A DNA stretch of 64,000 nt, taken from assembly GCF_030348505.1 (NCBI RefSeq), contig NZ_JAUCFJ010000002.1, positions 2,422,001 to 2,486,000 on the forward strand, given 5' to 3'. The stretch is from Lysinibacillus sp. G4S2 (GTDB taxonomy: Bacteria > Bacillota > Bacilli > Bacillales_A > Planococcaceae). The position numbers and the translations under genes are program-made. Shown piece by piece: positions 8,837 through 18,503 of the stretch. The notes under the pieces were generated by a model. The model saw only the letters and a program-made list of their open reading frames with translations. It had not been told where the DNA came from and ran no database searches. Within the stretch, counting starts at the first letter, position 1, and the number at the start of each line of letters is the position of its first letter.

Positions 8837-10168
8837 ATGTATCATCTAGAAATAGAAACAGCTTCAAGGGGAGAAATGGAAAGGATTCAACTAGAGCGTT
8901 TAAAAGCAACAGTTGAAAATGTCTATCACAACACACCATTCTATAAGGAGCAATTTGATCAGCTTGGGGTTAAGCCAGCTGATATTCAACGTTTAGAAGA
9001 TATTCGCAAATTGCCATTTACGAAAAAAATAAATTTACGTGAGCAATATCCATTTAAGCTTTTTGCCGTACCGATGGATGATGTAGTGCGCATTCATGGT
9101 TCTTCGGGAACTAGTGGAAAACCAACAATTGTCGGTTATACAAAAAATGATATCGATATGTGGTCGGGACTTTTAGCTCGCGCTATTGTTACCGCAGGGG
9201 GACGCAAATCAGATATTTTTCATAATGCATATGGATACGGTCTATTTACTGGAGGGATAGGTTTACACTACGGAGCTGAAACATTAGGAGCGGCCGTTGT
9301 GCCAGTCTCGGGAGGAAATACAGAACGTCAAATTACATTAATTGAAGATTTTAAACCGCGAGGCATCGCAGGGACACCTTCTTACATTCTAAACATCGCT
9401 GAAAAGATGGAGGAAATGGGCATTGATCCAGCGACGAACGGGATTGAATATGGAATTTTTGGTGCAGAGCCTTGGTCCGAGGAAATGCGTAGTGCCATTG
9501 AGGATAAATTGAAAATTCGTGCAATGGATATTTACGGTTTAAGTGAAGTGATGGGTCCTGGTGTTTCGATTGAATGCTATGAGGCACAAGATGGTTTACA
9601 TATTGCAGAAGACCATTTCTTCGTTGAAATTATCGATCCGGATACGTTAGAACCTGTAGCTGATGGAGAAGATGGTGAATTGGTTATCACAAGTTTAACG
9701 AAGGAAGCGCTACCAATTATTCGTTATCGTACGGGTGATATTACATCCGTTACACGTGAAAAATGTAAATGTGGACGCACAACAATGCGAATGGCGCGTG
9801 TGAAGGGGCGAACAGATGACATGTTAATTATTCGTGGCGTTAATGTCTTCCCATCTGAAATCGAGCGTGAGTTGTTACAAATTGAAGGTTTGGCACCACA
9901 TTATCAAATTCATTTGTTGAAAAAGGGCAATATGGATGCGATTGAACTACATGTTGAGTTAACGCCAAGATTATATGAAAAAGTAGGAGGCGACCTAAGT
10001 CATCCGCTTATTCAATTACTGACAAAGGAAATCAAGCACGATTTGAAAAATGCCTGCTTAATTTCCGTTAGTCTGGTCATTGAAAATATTGGTGCAATTC
10101 CTCGCTCTGAAGGAAAAGCCATTCGTGTCATTGATAGAAGAAAGGAACAAAAGGAGGTTCTGCAATGA
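8837..10168 (+). CDS. paaK: Phenylacetate-CoA ligase PaaK
   Basis: 443 residues, typical for PaaK. The adenylate-forming P-loop SSGTSGKP lies at 89-96, followed by [22 protein letters not shown] and the hinge/ATP motif YRTGDIT. A CxC pair follows (CKCGR), and [11 protein letters not shown] begins the C-terminal domain. It activates phenylacetate with ATP and CoA to phenylacetyl-CoA in the cytoplasm, the committed first step. It heads the operon and overlaps the next gene by 4 nt (ATGA). Confidence 0.96.
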   Translation: MYHLEIETASRGEMERIQLERLKATVENVYHNTPFYKEQFDQLGVKPADIQRLEDIRKLPFTKKINLREQYPFKLFAVPMDDVVRIHGSSGTSGKPTIVGYTKNDIDMWSGLLARAIVTAGGRKSDIFHNAYGYGLFTGGIGLHYGAETLGAAVVPVSGGNTERQITLIEDFKPRGIAGTPSYILNIAEKMEEMGIDPATNGIEYGIFGAEPWSEEMRSAIEDKLKIRAMDIYGLSEVMGPGVSIECYEAQDGLHIAEDHFFVEIIDPDTLEPVADGEDGELVITSLTKEALPIIRYRTGDITSVTREKCKCGRTTMRMARVKGRTDDMLIIRGVNVFPSEIERELLQIEGLAPHYQIHLLKKGNMDAIELHVELTPRLYEKVGGDLSHPLIQLLTKEIKHDLKNACLISVSLVIENIGAIPRSEGKAIRVIDRRKEQKEVLQ

Positions 10169-11181
10169 TTGATGCTGAGCAAATAAAAGATGTGACAATT
10201 ATTGGCGGGGGGCCAGTTGGTATGTTTGCCGCCTTCTATGGTGGTATGCGAGGCATGAGCGTCAAAATTATCGAAAGCCTTCCTCAATTGGGTGGCCAAC
10301 TTGCTGCGCTTTATCCGGAAAAATATATTTATGACATTGCAGGTTTTCCGAAAATTCGCGCACAAGATCTCATCTTTAATTTAAAAGAACAAATGAATAC
10401 GTTTCCACTGGATGTTTGTACGAATGAATCTGTACAAACAATCGAAAAAGATGAAAACGGTATTTTCAAGCTTGAAACGACTACGGGTACTCATTATTCA
10501 CGTACAATACTGATCACTGCTGGAAACGGTGCGTTTAAAGTTCGTACGCTTGACTTAGATGGAGAAGAAAAGTATGCACAACGTAATTTACATTACTTCA
10601 TTAATGACCTTAATGCTTTTAAAGATCGGAACGTGATGGTTTTTGGTGGCGGTGATTCAGCAGTCGATTGGGCGATGATGCTAGAACCAATTGCGAAAAA
10701 GGTCTCTATTGTCCATAGACGTGATAAATTCCGTGCACATGAACATAGTGTAGAAAACTTAATGCAATCGTCTGTTGAGGTGATTACACCTTATGTTCCT
10801 GAAGAACTTATAGGGGAAGAGCGTATTACACATGTTAAATTAAAGCATGCAAAAGACGACACGCAGCAACCAATCTATGGAGTCGATGATATTATTGTAA
10901 ACTTTGGTTTTGTTTCTTCTTTAGGTGCCATTAAAGATTGGGGCTTAGACATTAACAAAAACTCCATCGTCGTTAATTCACGTATGGAAACGAACATTCC
11001 AGGTATTTATGCGGCTGGAGACATTTGCACATATGATGGGAAAGTAAAGTTAATTGTTAGTGGTTTCGGAGAAGCACCTACTGCTATTAGTAACGCGAAA
11101 GTATATATTGACCCAACATCTAAAGTGCAACCGTTGCATAGTACGAGTGTAATGGAGGAAAAAAAGAAACAACTTACTTAA
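10165..11181 (+). CDS. Ferredoxin-NADP reductase, thioredoxin-reductase-like (YumC type)
   Basis: 338 residues. A Rossmann FAD motif [16 protein letters not shown] lies at 12-27, an NAD(P) motif [12 protein letters not shown] near 160, and [13 protein letters not shown] binds flavin near the C-terminus. The redox-active CxxC of true thioredoxin reductases is absent, which points to the Bacillus YumC class of ferredoxin/flavodoxin-NADP reductases. Sitting between paaK and paaA and next to a ferredoxin gene, it probably supplies electrons to the PaaABC monooxygenase in place of PaaE. The class is well supported, the partner is inferred. Confidence 0.9.
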   Translation: MIDAEQIKDVTIIGGGPVGMFAAFYGGMRGMSVKIIESLPQLGGQLAALYPEKYIYDIAGFPKIRAQDLIFNLKEQMNTFPLDVCTNESVQTIEKDENGIFKLETTTGTHYSRTILITAGNGAFKVRTLDLDGEEKYAQRNLHYFINDLNAFKDRNVMVFGGGDSAVDWAMMLEPIAKKVSIVHRRDKFRAHEHSVENLMQSSVEVITPYVPEELIGEERITHVKLKHAKDDTQQPIYGVDDIIVNFGFVSSLGAIKDWGLDINKNSIVVNSRMETNIPGIYAAGDICTYDGKVKLIVSGFGEAPTAISNAKVYIDPTSKVQPLHSTSVMEEKKKQLT

Positions 11182-11189
11182 TGCTATAG

Positions 11190-11450
<261 letters not shown>

Positions 11451-11521
11451 TTTTTTTTGCCCTCCAACATAACATAAAAGTAACGATTATCGAAATTTAG
11501 TTATATGAGGAGGTTTTTACT

Positions 11522-12475
11522 ATGAGTATCGTATCACAAATATCTGAACAAGAATTACAGGAGCAATTTGAGGCGCGTATTGCTGCTGGAGAGAAGATTG
11601 AAGTAGATGATTGGATGCCGGAAGAATACCGCTTGGCACTAATCAAATTAATTTCAATGCATGGTATTAGTGAAATAATGGGGGCTCTTCCTGAGAAAGA
11701 ATGGGTTCCGAAAGCACCGACTTTATATCGAAAGCTAGGGATTATGGCGAAGGTTCAAGATGAGATGGGACATGGTCAATTGTTATTACGCGTAGCAGAG
11801 GATTTGCTTAAACCATATGGGAAAGATCGCGGCGAGATAATGATTGATTTATTCGAAGGACGTCTTAAGTTCCACAACGTATTCCATATGGAAACAAAAT
11901 CATGGGGGGATGCAGGTTTAATTGGCTGGCTTGTAGATGGTTCAGCCATTATTTCACAAACTAACATGTTAGGTTCCTCATACGGACCTTATGCGCGTGC
12001 CCTTCAACGTATTTGTGCAGAAGAAGTATTCCATGCACAACACGGTGAAGCCATTATTATGGCATTGGCAGAAGGTACACCAGCACAGCGTGCACTTGTA
12101 CAAGATGCGGTAAATCGTTGGTGGGAATCACTATTATTTTTCTTTGGCCCAGCATCAAAAGACACAACAGGTACTAGTAAACAAGATCTCACTATTAAAT
12201 ATAAAATTCGTGTCTTAACGAATGAGGAGCTACGCCAAAGTTTCTTAACAAAATATGTTCCTCGTATTCAATCGATCGGTTTAACTGTGCCAGACCCAAC
12301 TTTGCACTTTGATGAAGCGCAAAATAAATGGATTTACCAAGAACCTAACTGGGAATATTTCAAAAAAATCCAGCGCAACGAAGGTCCATGTTCACAAGAA
12401 CGCTTAGCGCTTCGTCGTTCATCTTACGAAAACAACGCTTGGGTACGGGAAGCATTAACGGCTCTAGTAAATTAA
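11522..12475 (+). CDS. paaA: 1,2-phenylacetyl-CoA epoxidase, catalytic subunit PaaA
   Basis: 317 residues. It carries the ferritin-like diiron signatures: DEMGHGQ and EEVFHAQHGE give the paired E-x-x-H ligands, and the protein matches PaaA in length. Together with PaaC it forms the oxygenase core that converts phenylacetyl-CoA to the 1,2-epoxide. GAGGAGG precedes ATG 11522. It is followed 25 nt later by paaB. Confidence 0.96.
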   Translation: MSIVSQISEQELQEQFEARIAAGEKIEVDDWMPEEYRLALIKLISMHGISEIMGALPEKEWVPKAPTLYRKLGIMAKVQDEMGHGQLLLRVAEDLLKPYGKDRGEIMIDLFEGRLKFHNVFHMETKSWGDAGLIGWLVDGSAIISQTNMLGSSYGPYARALQRICAEEVFHAQHGEAIIMALAEGTPAQRALVQDAVNRWWESLLFFFGPASKDTTGTSKQDLTIKYKIRVLTNEELRQSFLTKYVPRIQSIGLTVPDPTLHFDEAQNKWIYQEPNWEYFKKIQRNEGPCSQERLALRRSSYENNAWVREALTALVN

Positions 12476-12500
12476 CTCTTTAGAGAGAGGAGGATCACCC

Positions 12501-12854
12501 TTGGAAAAGCAATCTTTCTATCAAGAATTTGAAGTATTTAGTAAACGAACAGCAACAGCAAATTTTCAACATCAGTTTAGCCTTTTAGCACCGAATGGAG
12601 AAATGGCGATAGTTATGGCACAGGAAAACTTTATGCGTCGGGAGCCTGTAGTAGACATTTGGGTCGTCAATCGCAAACATTTACATGGTCTAACTCAAGA
12701 CAGTAAACAAGCGCTGCAACGCCTAGACAATAAAGATTACCGTACAACAAAAGGCTATGGCTATTTAAAGAAAAAATGGCGCCACTATGAACAAGTTATG
12801 TTGGATGAAAAAGAAATCCTATCTTGGGCAGGAGGAGGGGAGAAAAATGAATAA
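12501..12854 (+). CDS. paaB: Phenylacetyl-CoA epoxidase subunit PaaB
   Basis: 117 residues with the PaaB features YQEFEVFSKR near the start, EMAIVMAQENFMRREP and VDIWVVNR. It is the small bridging subunit of the PaaABC complex and has no catalytic centre. The start is TTG 12501 behind GAGAGGAGG; no ATG is better placed. It overlaps paaC by 8 nt. Confidence 0.93.
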   Translation: MEKQSFYQEFEVFSKRTATANFQHQFSLLAPNGEMAIVMAQENFMRREPVVDIWVVNRKHLHGLTQDSKQALQRLDNKDYRTTKGYGYLKKKWRHYEQVMLDEKEILSWAGGGEKNE

Positions 12855-13647
12855 CGAAGGAACACCTGACTATAAAAAAGCGGTCATTACACTTCTTTAT
12901 CAATTAGCGGATGATGATTACTTATTTTCATATCGTGGCTCCGAGTGGCTTGGGCTGGCGCCACATATTGAGGAAGACGTAGCATTCTCTTCCATTACAC
13001 AAGATACGATGGGGCATGCGAACTTATATTACACACTTTTAGAGGAGCTAGGCGAAGGCACTTCAGACGCATTATCGCAGCTTCGACCTAAAGAGGAACG
13101 TTGTAATAGTCTTCTTGTTGAACGCCCGAATGGGGAAGGTTACTACAAGGAAGCACCGAATTACGACTGGGGCTACGCAATTGCACGCAATTTTGTCTAT
13201 ACAACGGCGAAAAAAGCGAAGATAGATGCACTAAAGGCAAGTAGCTATGCCCCAATCCGAGAAGTGGCTATGAAAATTAGTACGGAGCTTTATTATCATC
13301 AAATGCATTGGACAACATGGTTTACGCAATTATGTACAGCAACAGAGGAATCACGTTCACGCATGATAGCAGCATTACAGGAAGTAATGAAAGATGCTGG
13401 TGATTTATTATCATTTGGCCAATCAGTTACGGACATAACAGCATGTGAATTAATTGAGTCAGAAGCGGCCATAAAAGAACGTTGGTTGGCTATTGTAACA
13501 CCAACTTTTGAAGCGGTAGAAATCCCTATTCCTGAACTCCCAGCACCGATTATTAATGGTCGCAACGGTCAACATACAGACGATTTAACATCGGCAATCG
13601 AAACGATGTCAGAGGTGTATCGTTCTGATTTGGCGGCAAGCTGGTAA
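12847..13647 (+). CDS. paaC: Phenylacetyl-CoA epoxidase structural subunit PaaC
   Basis: 266 residues from ATG 12847, which has GGAGGAGGGG upstream; the frame is open earlier only as a shadow inside paaB. It is ferritin-like, with QDTMGHANLYY where PaaA has its iron ligand helix and YRGSEWLGLAPHIEED near the N-terminus. PaaC subunits stabilise PaaA and have lost a working diiron site. Tightly coupled to paaB and paaD. Confidence 0.94.
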   Translation: MNNEGTPDYKKAVITLLYQLADDDYLFSYRGSEWLGLAPHIEEDVAFSSITQDTMGHANLYYTLLEELGEGTSDALSQLRPKEERCNSLLVERPNGEGYYKEAPNYDWGYAIARNFVYTTAKKAKIDALKASSYAPIREVAMKISTELYYHQMHWTTWFTQLCTATEESRSRMIAALQEVMKDAGDLLSFGQSVTDITACELIESEAAIKERWLAIVTPTFEAVEIPIPELPAPIINGRNGQHTDDLTSAIETMSEVYRSDLAASW

Positions 13648-13658
13648 GGAGGGTAACG

Positions 13659-14156
13659 ATGACAACTACTGATCTGCACGAAGCGCACATCTATGAGGTG
13701 TTGGGTACAGTGAAAGATCCAGAAATTGATACGGTGAGTATTATTGACCTTGGCATGGTTGAACGTGTGCATGTGGATGATGGACATATCCGTATTGAAG
13801 TACTACCAACATTTTCAGGATGTCCTGCACTGACAATTATTCAACAAAATATTAAAAAAGCAGTTGAACAACTAGAAGCCGTTCGTGAGGTAAGTGTCGT
13901 GTTTATAAATAATCCTACCTGGACTTCAGATCGTGTAACAGCGAAGGGGCGAGAAGGACTAAAGCAATTTGGTATTGCACCACCACCTCGTTTTTTACAA
14001 GAAGATGGCTCTTGGCATGTCGATTGCCCGTATTGTGGCTCTACGTATGTCACGCTTGAAAATATTTTTGGTCCAACAGCGTGCCGCAGTATTTTATATT
14101 GCAAAAGCTGTAAAAATCCATTTGAGGCAATGAAACTAATTTCTACTTCGATGTAG
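13659..14156 (+). CDS. paaD: PaaD, MIP18/DUF59-type maturation protein
   Basis: 165 residues. An N-terminal MIP18-like domain (TVKDPEIDTVSIIDLGMVE, residues about 13-95) is followed by a C-terminal zinc-ribbon-like part with CPYCGSTYV and CKSCKNPF. PaaD is needed for an active epoxidase in other bacteria, probably through cluster assembly. GGAGGGTAACG precedes ATG 13659. Confidence 0.93.
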   Translation: MTTTDLHEAHIYEVLGTVKDPEIDTVSIIDLGMVERVHVDDGHIRIEVLPTFSGCPALTIIQQNIKKAVEQLEAVREVSVVFINNPTWTSDRVTAKGREGLKQFGIAPPPRFLQEDGSWHVDCPYCGSTYVTLENIFGPTACRSILYCKSCKNPFEAMKLISTSM

Positions 14157-14176
14157 ACAAAGGAGCGTATTTTACT

Positions 14177-14479
14177 ATGGCAAAATTAATCGCGTTATAT
14201 AAACACCCTGTTGATAAAGCAGCATTTGATGAGCATTACGAAAAGGTTCATACTCCGATTACTGCGAAAATCCCAGGCTTACGTGAAATGAAAGTGACAA
14301 AATTTAATTCAACTCCAATGGGCACAGAAACGCCATACTACTTAATGTGTGAAATGACCTATGATAGCGCAGAAGATTTAAAACATGGGCTACGTTCACC
14401 AGAAGGGAAAGCATCTGGTAAAGATTTAATGAGCTTTGCAAGCGATATCGTCACATTAATCATCGGTGAAGATGCGTAA
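14177..14479 (+). CDS. EthD-like small protein in the paa operon
   Basis: 100 residues of the EthD/dimeric alpha-beta barrel type: LIALYKHPVDKAAFDEHYEKVHTPI is the family's opening strand and helix. EthD-like proteins are small dimers that often accompany oxygenase systems, with roles mostly unknown. Here the gene stands where a PaaE reductase gene is often found. It is not a reductase itself: no flavin or iron-sulphur motif is present. Its stop overlaps the start of the next gene (TAATG). Confidence 0.85.
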   Translation: MAKLIALYKHPVDKAAFDEHYEKVHTPITAKIPGLREMKVTKFNSTPMGTETPYYLMCEMTYDSAEDLKHGLRSPEGKASGKDLMSFASDIVTLIIGEDA

Positions 14480-15255
14480 TGACAGCATTCACCTTTATTG
14501 AAATAACGATGGATAGTGGGATCGGGTATATCTACTTAAACCGCCCTCGCCAATACAACTCATTAAATCGTGCAATGGTACGTGAAATTGTGCAGGCGAT
14601 GGAAATGTTTGATCGTGACGAACATGTGCAGGTCATCGTTTTAGCTGGAAATGGAAAAGCATTCTCATCCGGTGCAGATATTGATGAAATGGTGGCAGAC
14701 AATACAATCCGTTTAGAGCTATTAAATCAATTCGCTGATTGGGATCGTATTGGGCAAATTAAAAAGCCGATTATCGGTAGCGTCAAAGGGTTCGTATTCG
14801 GAGGTGGCTTTGAATTAACCCTCTGCTGTGATGTATTAATTGCTGCAGAGGGCACAGAATTTAGTTTCCCTGAAATAAACCTTGGTGTAATGCCTGGTGC
14901 AGGTGGTACACAGCGCTTAACAAAACTAGTAGGGCGAACAAAAGCATTAGAGTGGATTTGGAGTGCGGCTCGAATTACTGCCGATGAAGCGCTCGCATAT
15001 GGCATCATCAACAAAATTGTACAGCCAGAAATATTAATAGAAGAAACACATAAAACAGCGATGATGCTCGCGCAAAAACCTGCCCTCGCTTTACGACTCA
15101 TAAAGGAAGCGGTCAACAAAGCTGTAGACTACTCGCTCTATGAAGGGATGCAATTTGAACGGAAAAATTTCTATGTATTATTCTCTTCGGAAGATCAAAA
15201 AGAAGGCATGCAAGCATTCGTTGAAAAACGTCAACCGAACTTTAAGGGGAGATAG
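14479..15255 (+). CDS. paaF: Enoyl-CoA hydratase, probable 2,3-dehydroadipyl-CoA hydratase PaaF
   Basis: 258 residues, crotonase fold. Both catalytic glutamates of hydratases are in place: GGGFE (oxyanion loop helix) and FPEINLGVMPGAGG. In phenylacetate loci such an enzyme hydrates 2,3-dehydroadipyl-CoA. The preceding EthD-like stop overlaps its ATG, so it is translationally coupled. The division of labour with the other intact crotonase at 20036 cannot be settled from sequence. Confidence 0.85.
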   Translation: MTAFTFIEITMDSGIGYIYLNRPRQYNSLNRAMVREIVQAMEMFDRDEHVQVIVLAGNGKAFSSGADIDEMVADNTIRLELLNQFADWDRIGQIKKPIIGSVKGFVFGGGFELTLCCDVLIAAEGTEFSFPEINLGVMPGAGGTQRLTKLVGRTKALEWIWSAARITADEALAYGIINKIVQPEILIEETHKTAMMLAQKPALALRLIKEAVNKAVDYSLYEGMQFERKNFYVLFSSEDQKEGMQAFVEKRQPNFKGR

Positions 15256-15257
15256 TT

Positions 15258-16031
15258 ATGTTTGAAACTATTCAATACGAACTAAAAGAATCCGTAGCTT
15301 ATATTTCATTAAATCGTCCCGACACATTAAATGCTTTCACGGCACAGATGAATCACGAAATTCGTACGGCCGTCAAACAAGCTTCTATAGATGATGCGGT
15401 ACGTTGTATTGTACTACGCGGTGAAGGACGTGCATTTTGTTCGGGTCAGGATCTTTCAGTAATTGATGAAGATACTAAACTTGGTGATATTTTAGCAGAT
15501 TATTATGGTCCGATGGTACAACAACTTCATAGCTGTGAAAAACCGATTATCGCAGCTGTGCATGGTGCAGCGGCAGGGGCTGGCTTTAGTTTAGCCCTTG
15601 CTGCCGACTTTCGAGTGATGGCGGAAAAGTCATTCTTTATGAACGCCTTCATCCATGTAGGGTTAATTCCAGATTCTGGGAATTTATACTACTTAAAACG
15701 ATTAGTTGGCGACGCTAAAGCGCTTGAAATTTCTGTACTCGGTCAACGGATTAAACCAGATGAAGCCAAACAATTAGGGTTAACGACAGCTGTCTATAGC
15801 AATGAAACATTTGAAGAGGATGTGCATGCATTCGCACAACAGATTGTCCAGTTACCGACTAAAGCAATAGCTCTTATTAAACGTAATATCAAGGCAGCAG
15901 AACACTTAAAGTTCGAGGACTTCCTTGCATACGAAGCGCAAAGTCAAAGTATTGCTGGAGCGACAGACGATCACCAAGAAGGTATGAAAGCATTTGCAGA
16001 AAAAAGACAACCACAATTTAGCGGACAATAA
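15258..16031 (+). CDS. paaG: Ring-epoxide isomerase PaaG
   Basis: 257 residues, crotonase fold, but lacking both hydratase glutamates: GAGFSLALAAD replaces GGGFE, and the second site reads VGLIPDSGNLYYL. The aspartate in LIPD is the known catalytic residue of PaaG, which converts ring-1,2-epoxyphenylacetyl-CoA to oxepin-CoA. The gene follows paaF by 2 nt. Confidence 0.9.
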   Translation: MFETIQYELKESVAYISLNRPDTLNAFTAQMNHEIRTAVKQASIDDAVRCIVLRGEGRAFCSGQDLSVIDEDTKLGDILADYYGPMVQQLHSCEKPIIAAVHGAAAGAGFSLALAADFRVMAEKSFFMNAFIHVGLIPDSGNLYYLKRLVGDAKALEISVLGQRIKPDEAKQLGLTTAVYSNETFEEDVHAFAQQIVQLPTKAIALIKRNIKAAEHLKFEDFLAYEAQSQSIAGATDDHQEGMKAFAEKRQPQFSGQ

Positions 16032-16048
16032 AAAAGGAGTGAATAACA

Positions 16049-17557
16049 ATGGCACAACAAGTACAAGAGCAAGTTTCAGTAAAACGTGATTTTTATCATT
16101 TAATTATTAATGGTGAAAAAGTGGAGAGCAGTAATGGTGGGACATTCCAAACAATTAATCCTGCGACGGGTGAAGTTGTAGCGACTGTCGCAAAAGCTTC
16201 ACAGGAAGATGCGGAACGTGCGGTACAAGCAGCTCGAGAAGCATTTGATTTCGGAAAATGGAAGCAATACCCTGTCAATCGTCGTGCACAAGTGCTCCAT
16301 AAAATTGCTGCTATTATGCGTTCTCGCTTTAATGAAATCGTAGAGCTAGAAATGCTTGATACAGGAAAATCACTTGGCACAGCACAGGGTCAAGTAAATC
16401 AAGCGATAGAAGATTTCGAATTTTATGCAGGTGCGATTGTTGGTCATCGCGGAGCAGTAAATAATATGCCAGGTCAATTCCATAATTACACGGAAAAAGA
16501 GCCAGTTGGAGTATGTGCACAAATTGTCCCTTGGAATTACCCACTGATGATGGCTGCATGGAAGATTGCTCCAGCTATAGCCGTTGGATGCTCCGTTATT
16601 GTGAAACCAGCTTCTTTAACCCCTTTAACAGCGATCGTGTTAGGTGAAATTTGCTTAGAAGCAGGTGTACCGGCAGGGGTTGTCAACATCATTCCAGGTT
16701 CAGGGAAGGATGTAGGAAATTACTTAGTTGAACATCAGCAAGTCGATAAAGTAGCTTTCACAGGTTCAACACCAGTCGGCAAAGGAATAATGGAAAAAGC
16801 TTCTCAAACATTAAAACGCGTTACATTAGAGCTAGGTGGGAAATCACCAAATCTAGTATTCGAAGATGCAGATATCGATGCGGCAGTAGATGGCTCACTA
16901 TACGGCATTTTCTATAACTCAGGGCAATCCTGTGAAGCACGTTCACGCTTATACGTACACAAAGACATTTACGATGAGTTTTTAGAGAAATTTGTCGCGA
17001 AAGCAAAAGCCATTAAACTAGGTGATCCATTCGATAAAGGGACTCATATGGGGGCAATTATCGACCAAGACCAATTAGATACGATCGATGGCTATGTGAA
17101 ATCTGCCATTGAAGAGGGTGCAACTATTTTAACAGGTGGCAAAGTGGCAGCTGTAGAGGGCTTTGAAAATGGATTCTGGTATGAGCCAACTATTATTGCT
17201 GACGTAAATCAATCCATGAAAGTTGTGCGTGAAGAAATATTTGGTCCAGTAGTGATTGTGATGCCATTTAGCGATGAAAAAGAAGCTATTCGTCTGGCGA
17301 ATGATTCAGAGTTTGGTTTAGGCTCAGCGGTTTGGTCAAAAGACGGTGCACGTGCTACTCGTGTAGCCAATCAAATTCAAGCAGGAATCGTTATGGTCAA
17401 TTGTCCATTCTCTGCAATGCCAGGTACTCCATTTGGTGGGTATAAGCAATCTGGTTTCGGACGTGAACTATGCATCGAAACGTTAGATTTATATACAGAA
17501 ACAAAAAGTATCATTTCATATTATGGTAGCCGCCCACTAAATCCACTAGGCGTCTAA
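16049..17557 (+). CDS. NAD-type aldehyde dehydrogenase of the paa operon
   Basis: 502 residues, a single ALDH domain. PWNYPLMMAAWKIAPA, the conserved glutamate in LELGGKSPNLVF and the catalytic cysteine in SGQSCEARSRL are all present. The likely role is oxidation of 3-oxo-5,6-dehydrosuberyl-CoA semialdehyde, the dehydrogenase half of PaaZ; phenylacetaldehyde dehydrogenase is the main alternative. Unlike full PaaZ (about 680 residues) there is no C-terminal MaoC hydratase domain. A strong hairpin follows at 17566. Confidence 0.85.
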   Translation: MAQQVQEQVSVKRDFYHLIINGEKVESSNGGTFQTINPATGEVVATVAKASQEDAERAVQAAREAFDFGKWKQYPVNRRAQVLHKIAAIMRSRFNEIVELEMLDTGKSLGTAQGQVNQAIEDFEFYAGAIVGHRGAVNNMPGQFHNYTEKEPVGVCAQIVPWNYPLMMAAWKIAPAIAVGCSVIVKPASLTPLTAIVLGEICLEAGVPAGVVNIIPGSGKDVGNYLVEHQQVDKVAFTGSTPVGKGIMEKASQTLKRVTLELGGKSPNLVFEDADIDAAVDGSLYGIFYNSGQSCEARSRLYVHKDIYDEFLEKFVAKAKAIKLGDPFDKGTHMGAIIDQDQLDTIDGYVKSAIEEGATILTGGKVAAVEGFENGFWYEPTIIADVNQSMKVVREEIFGPVVIVMPFSDEKEAIRLANDSEFGLGSAVWSKDGARATRVANQIQAGIVMVNCPFSAMPGTPFGGYKQSGFGRELCIETLDLYTETKSIISYYGSRPLNPLGV

Positions 17558-17565
17558 CGACAACA

Positions 17566-17608
17566 AAAACCATATGCGATGAGATCAACGCTCTTCGCAT
17601 ATGGTTTT
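17566..17608 (+). terminator. Perfect 14-bp hairpin between the ALDH gene and paaH
   Basis: AAAACCATATGCGA pairs perfectly with TCGCATATGGTTTT around a 15-nt loop. It sits 8 nt after the ALDH stop and 23 nt before the paaH start. It could end most transcripts or act as a partial terminator or RNA end-stabiliser that sets paaH-paaJ levels. Confidence 0.75.
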
Positions 17609-17630
17609 CACAATAAGGAGGTTGCTTAAA

Positions 17631-18503
17631 TTGAGAAAAGTTATTGTCATCGGATCAGGGGTTATGGGACGTGGAATTGCCTACGTATGTGCAGTCAGTG
17701 GCTTTGAAACAGCTATTATAGACATAAACGAACAAGCGTTACAAAATGCACAAAATGAAATTATCTCCATTTTCGAAAAATCTGTTGTACGCGGAAAATT
17801 AACGGCGCAACAAGTACAAGAAGCGATGTTACGCCTGACTTATGTGACAGACTTAGCGACTGTCGCCAGTAAAGCAGATTTAATCATTGAAGCGGTACCC
17901 GAAAAAAGGGACATAAAACGAGCCGTCTTTGAGCAGATGGAACAGTTTGCATCCCCTCACTGTTTATTTGCAACAAATACTTCAACAATGAGCCCAACAG
18001 AAATTGCTTCCTATGCAAAACGACCTGAACAAACAATCGCGATGCACTTCTTTAATCCCGTCCATAAAATGGAGCTTGTTGAGATTATTAGAGGCTTGGA
18101 AACAAGTGATGAGACAGTTCAAACCATTTGCGAAATTGCTAAAGAAATGGGCAAACAAACGGTTGTCATTAATGAGTTTCCGGGTTTTATTACAAGTCGT
18201 ATTAGTGCGCTCGTCGGTAATGAAGCCTTTTACATGTTACAAGAGGGCTTAGGTAGACCAGAAGACATCGATAAAGCTATTAAACTCGGCTTGAATTATC
18301 CTATGGGACCATTCGAATTGGTCGATTTAGTCGGTCTTGATGCACGTCTAAATAATTTACGATATTTACATGAAAAACTCGGTGAAAAATACCGCCCAGC
18401 ACCACTGCTCGAACAATATGTACAAGCTGGACGTTTAGGGCGAAAGAGTGGGAAAGGTGTTTATGACTATAATGAGCAAAAAGAGGTGGTAAAAAATGAC
18501 TGA
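17631..18503 (+). CDS. paaH: 3-hydroxyadipyl-CoA dehydrogenase PaaH
   Basis: 290 residues from TTG 17631, chosen because AAGGAGG lies 8 nt upstream; an upstream ATG at 17601 lies inside the hairpin stem. The NAD motif GSGVMGRGIA lies at 8-17, MHFFNPVHKMELVEI carries the catalytic histidine, and GFITSRI follows. It belongs to the 3-hydroxyacyl-CoA dehydrogenase family and oxidises 3-hydroxyadipyl-CoA in this pathway. It overlaps paaJ by 8 nt. Confidence 0.9.
   Translation: MRKVIVIGSGVMGRGIAYVCAVSGFETAIIDINEQALQNAQNEIISIFEKSVVRGKLTAQQVQEAMLRLTYVTDLATVASKADLIIEAVPEKRDIKRAVFEQMEQFASPHCLFATNTSTMSPTEIASYAKRPEQTIAMHFFNPVHKMELVEIIRGLETSDETVQTICEIAKEMGKQTVVINEFPGFITSRISALVGNEAFYMLQEGLGRPEDIDKAIKLGLNYPMGPFELVDLVGLDARLNNLRYLHEKLGEKYRPAPLLEQYVQAGRLGRKSGKGVYDYNEQKEVVKND

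Noticed and set aside
17601..17630. Upstream ATG start for paaH
   Set aside because: It lies in the right arm of a hairpin and before the AAGGAGG site, which clearly serves TTG 17631.
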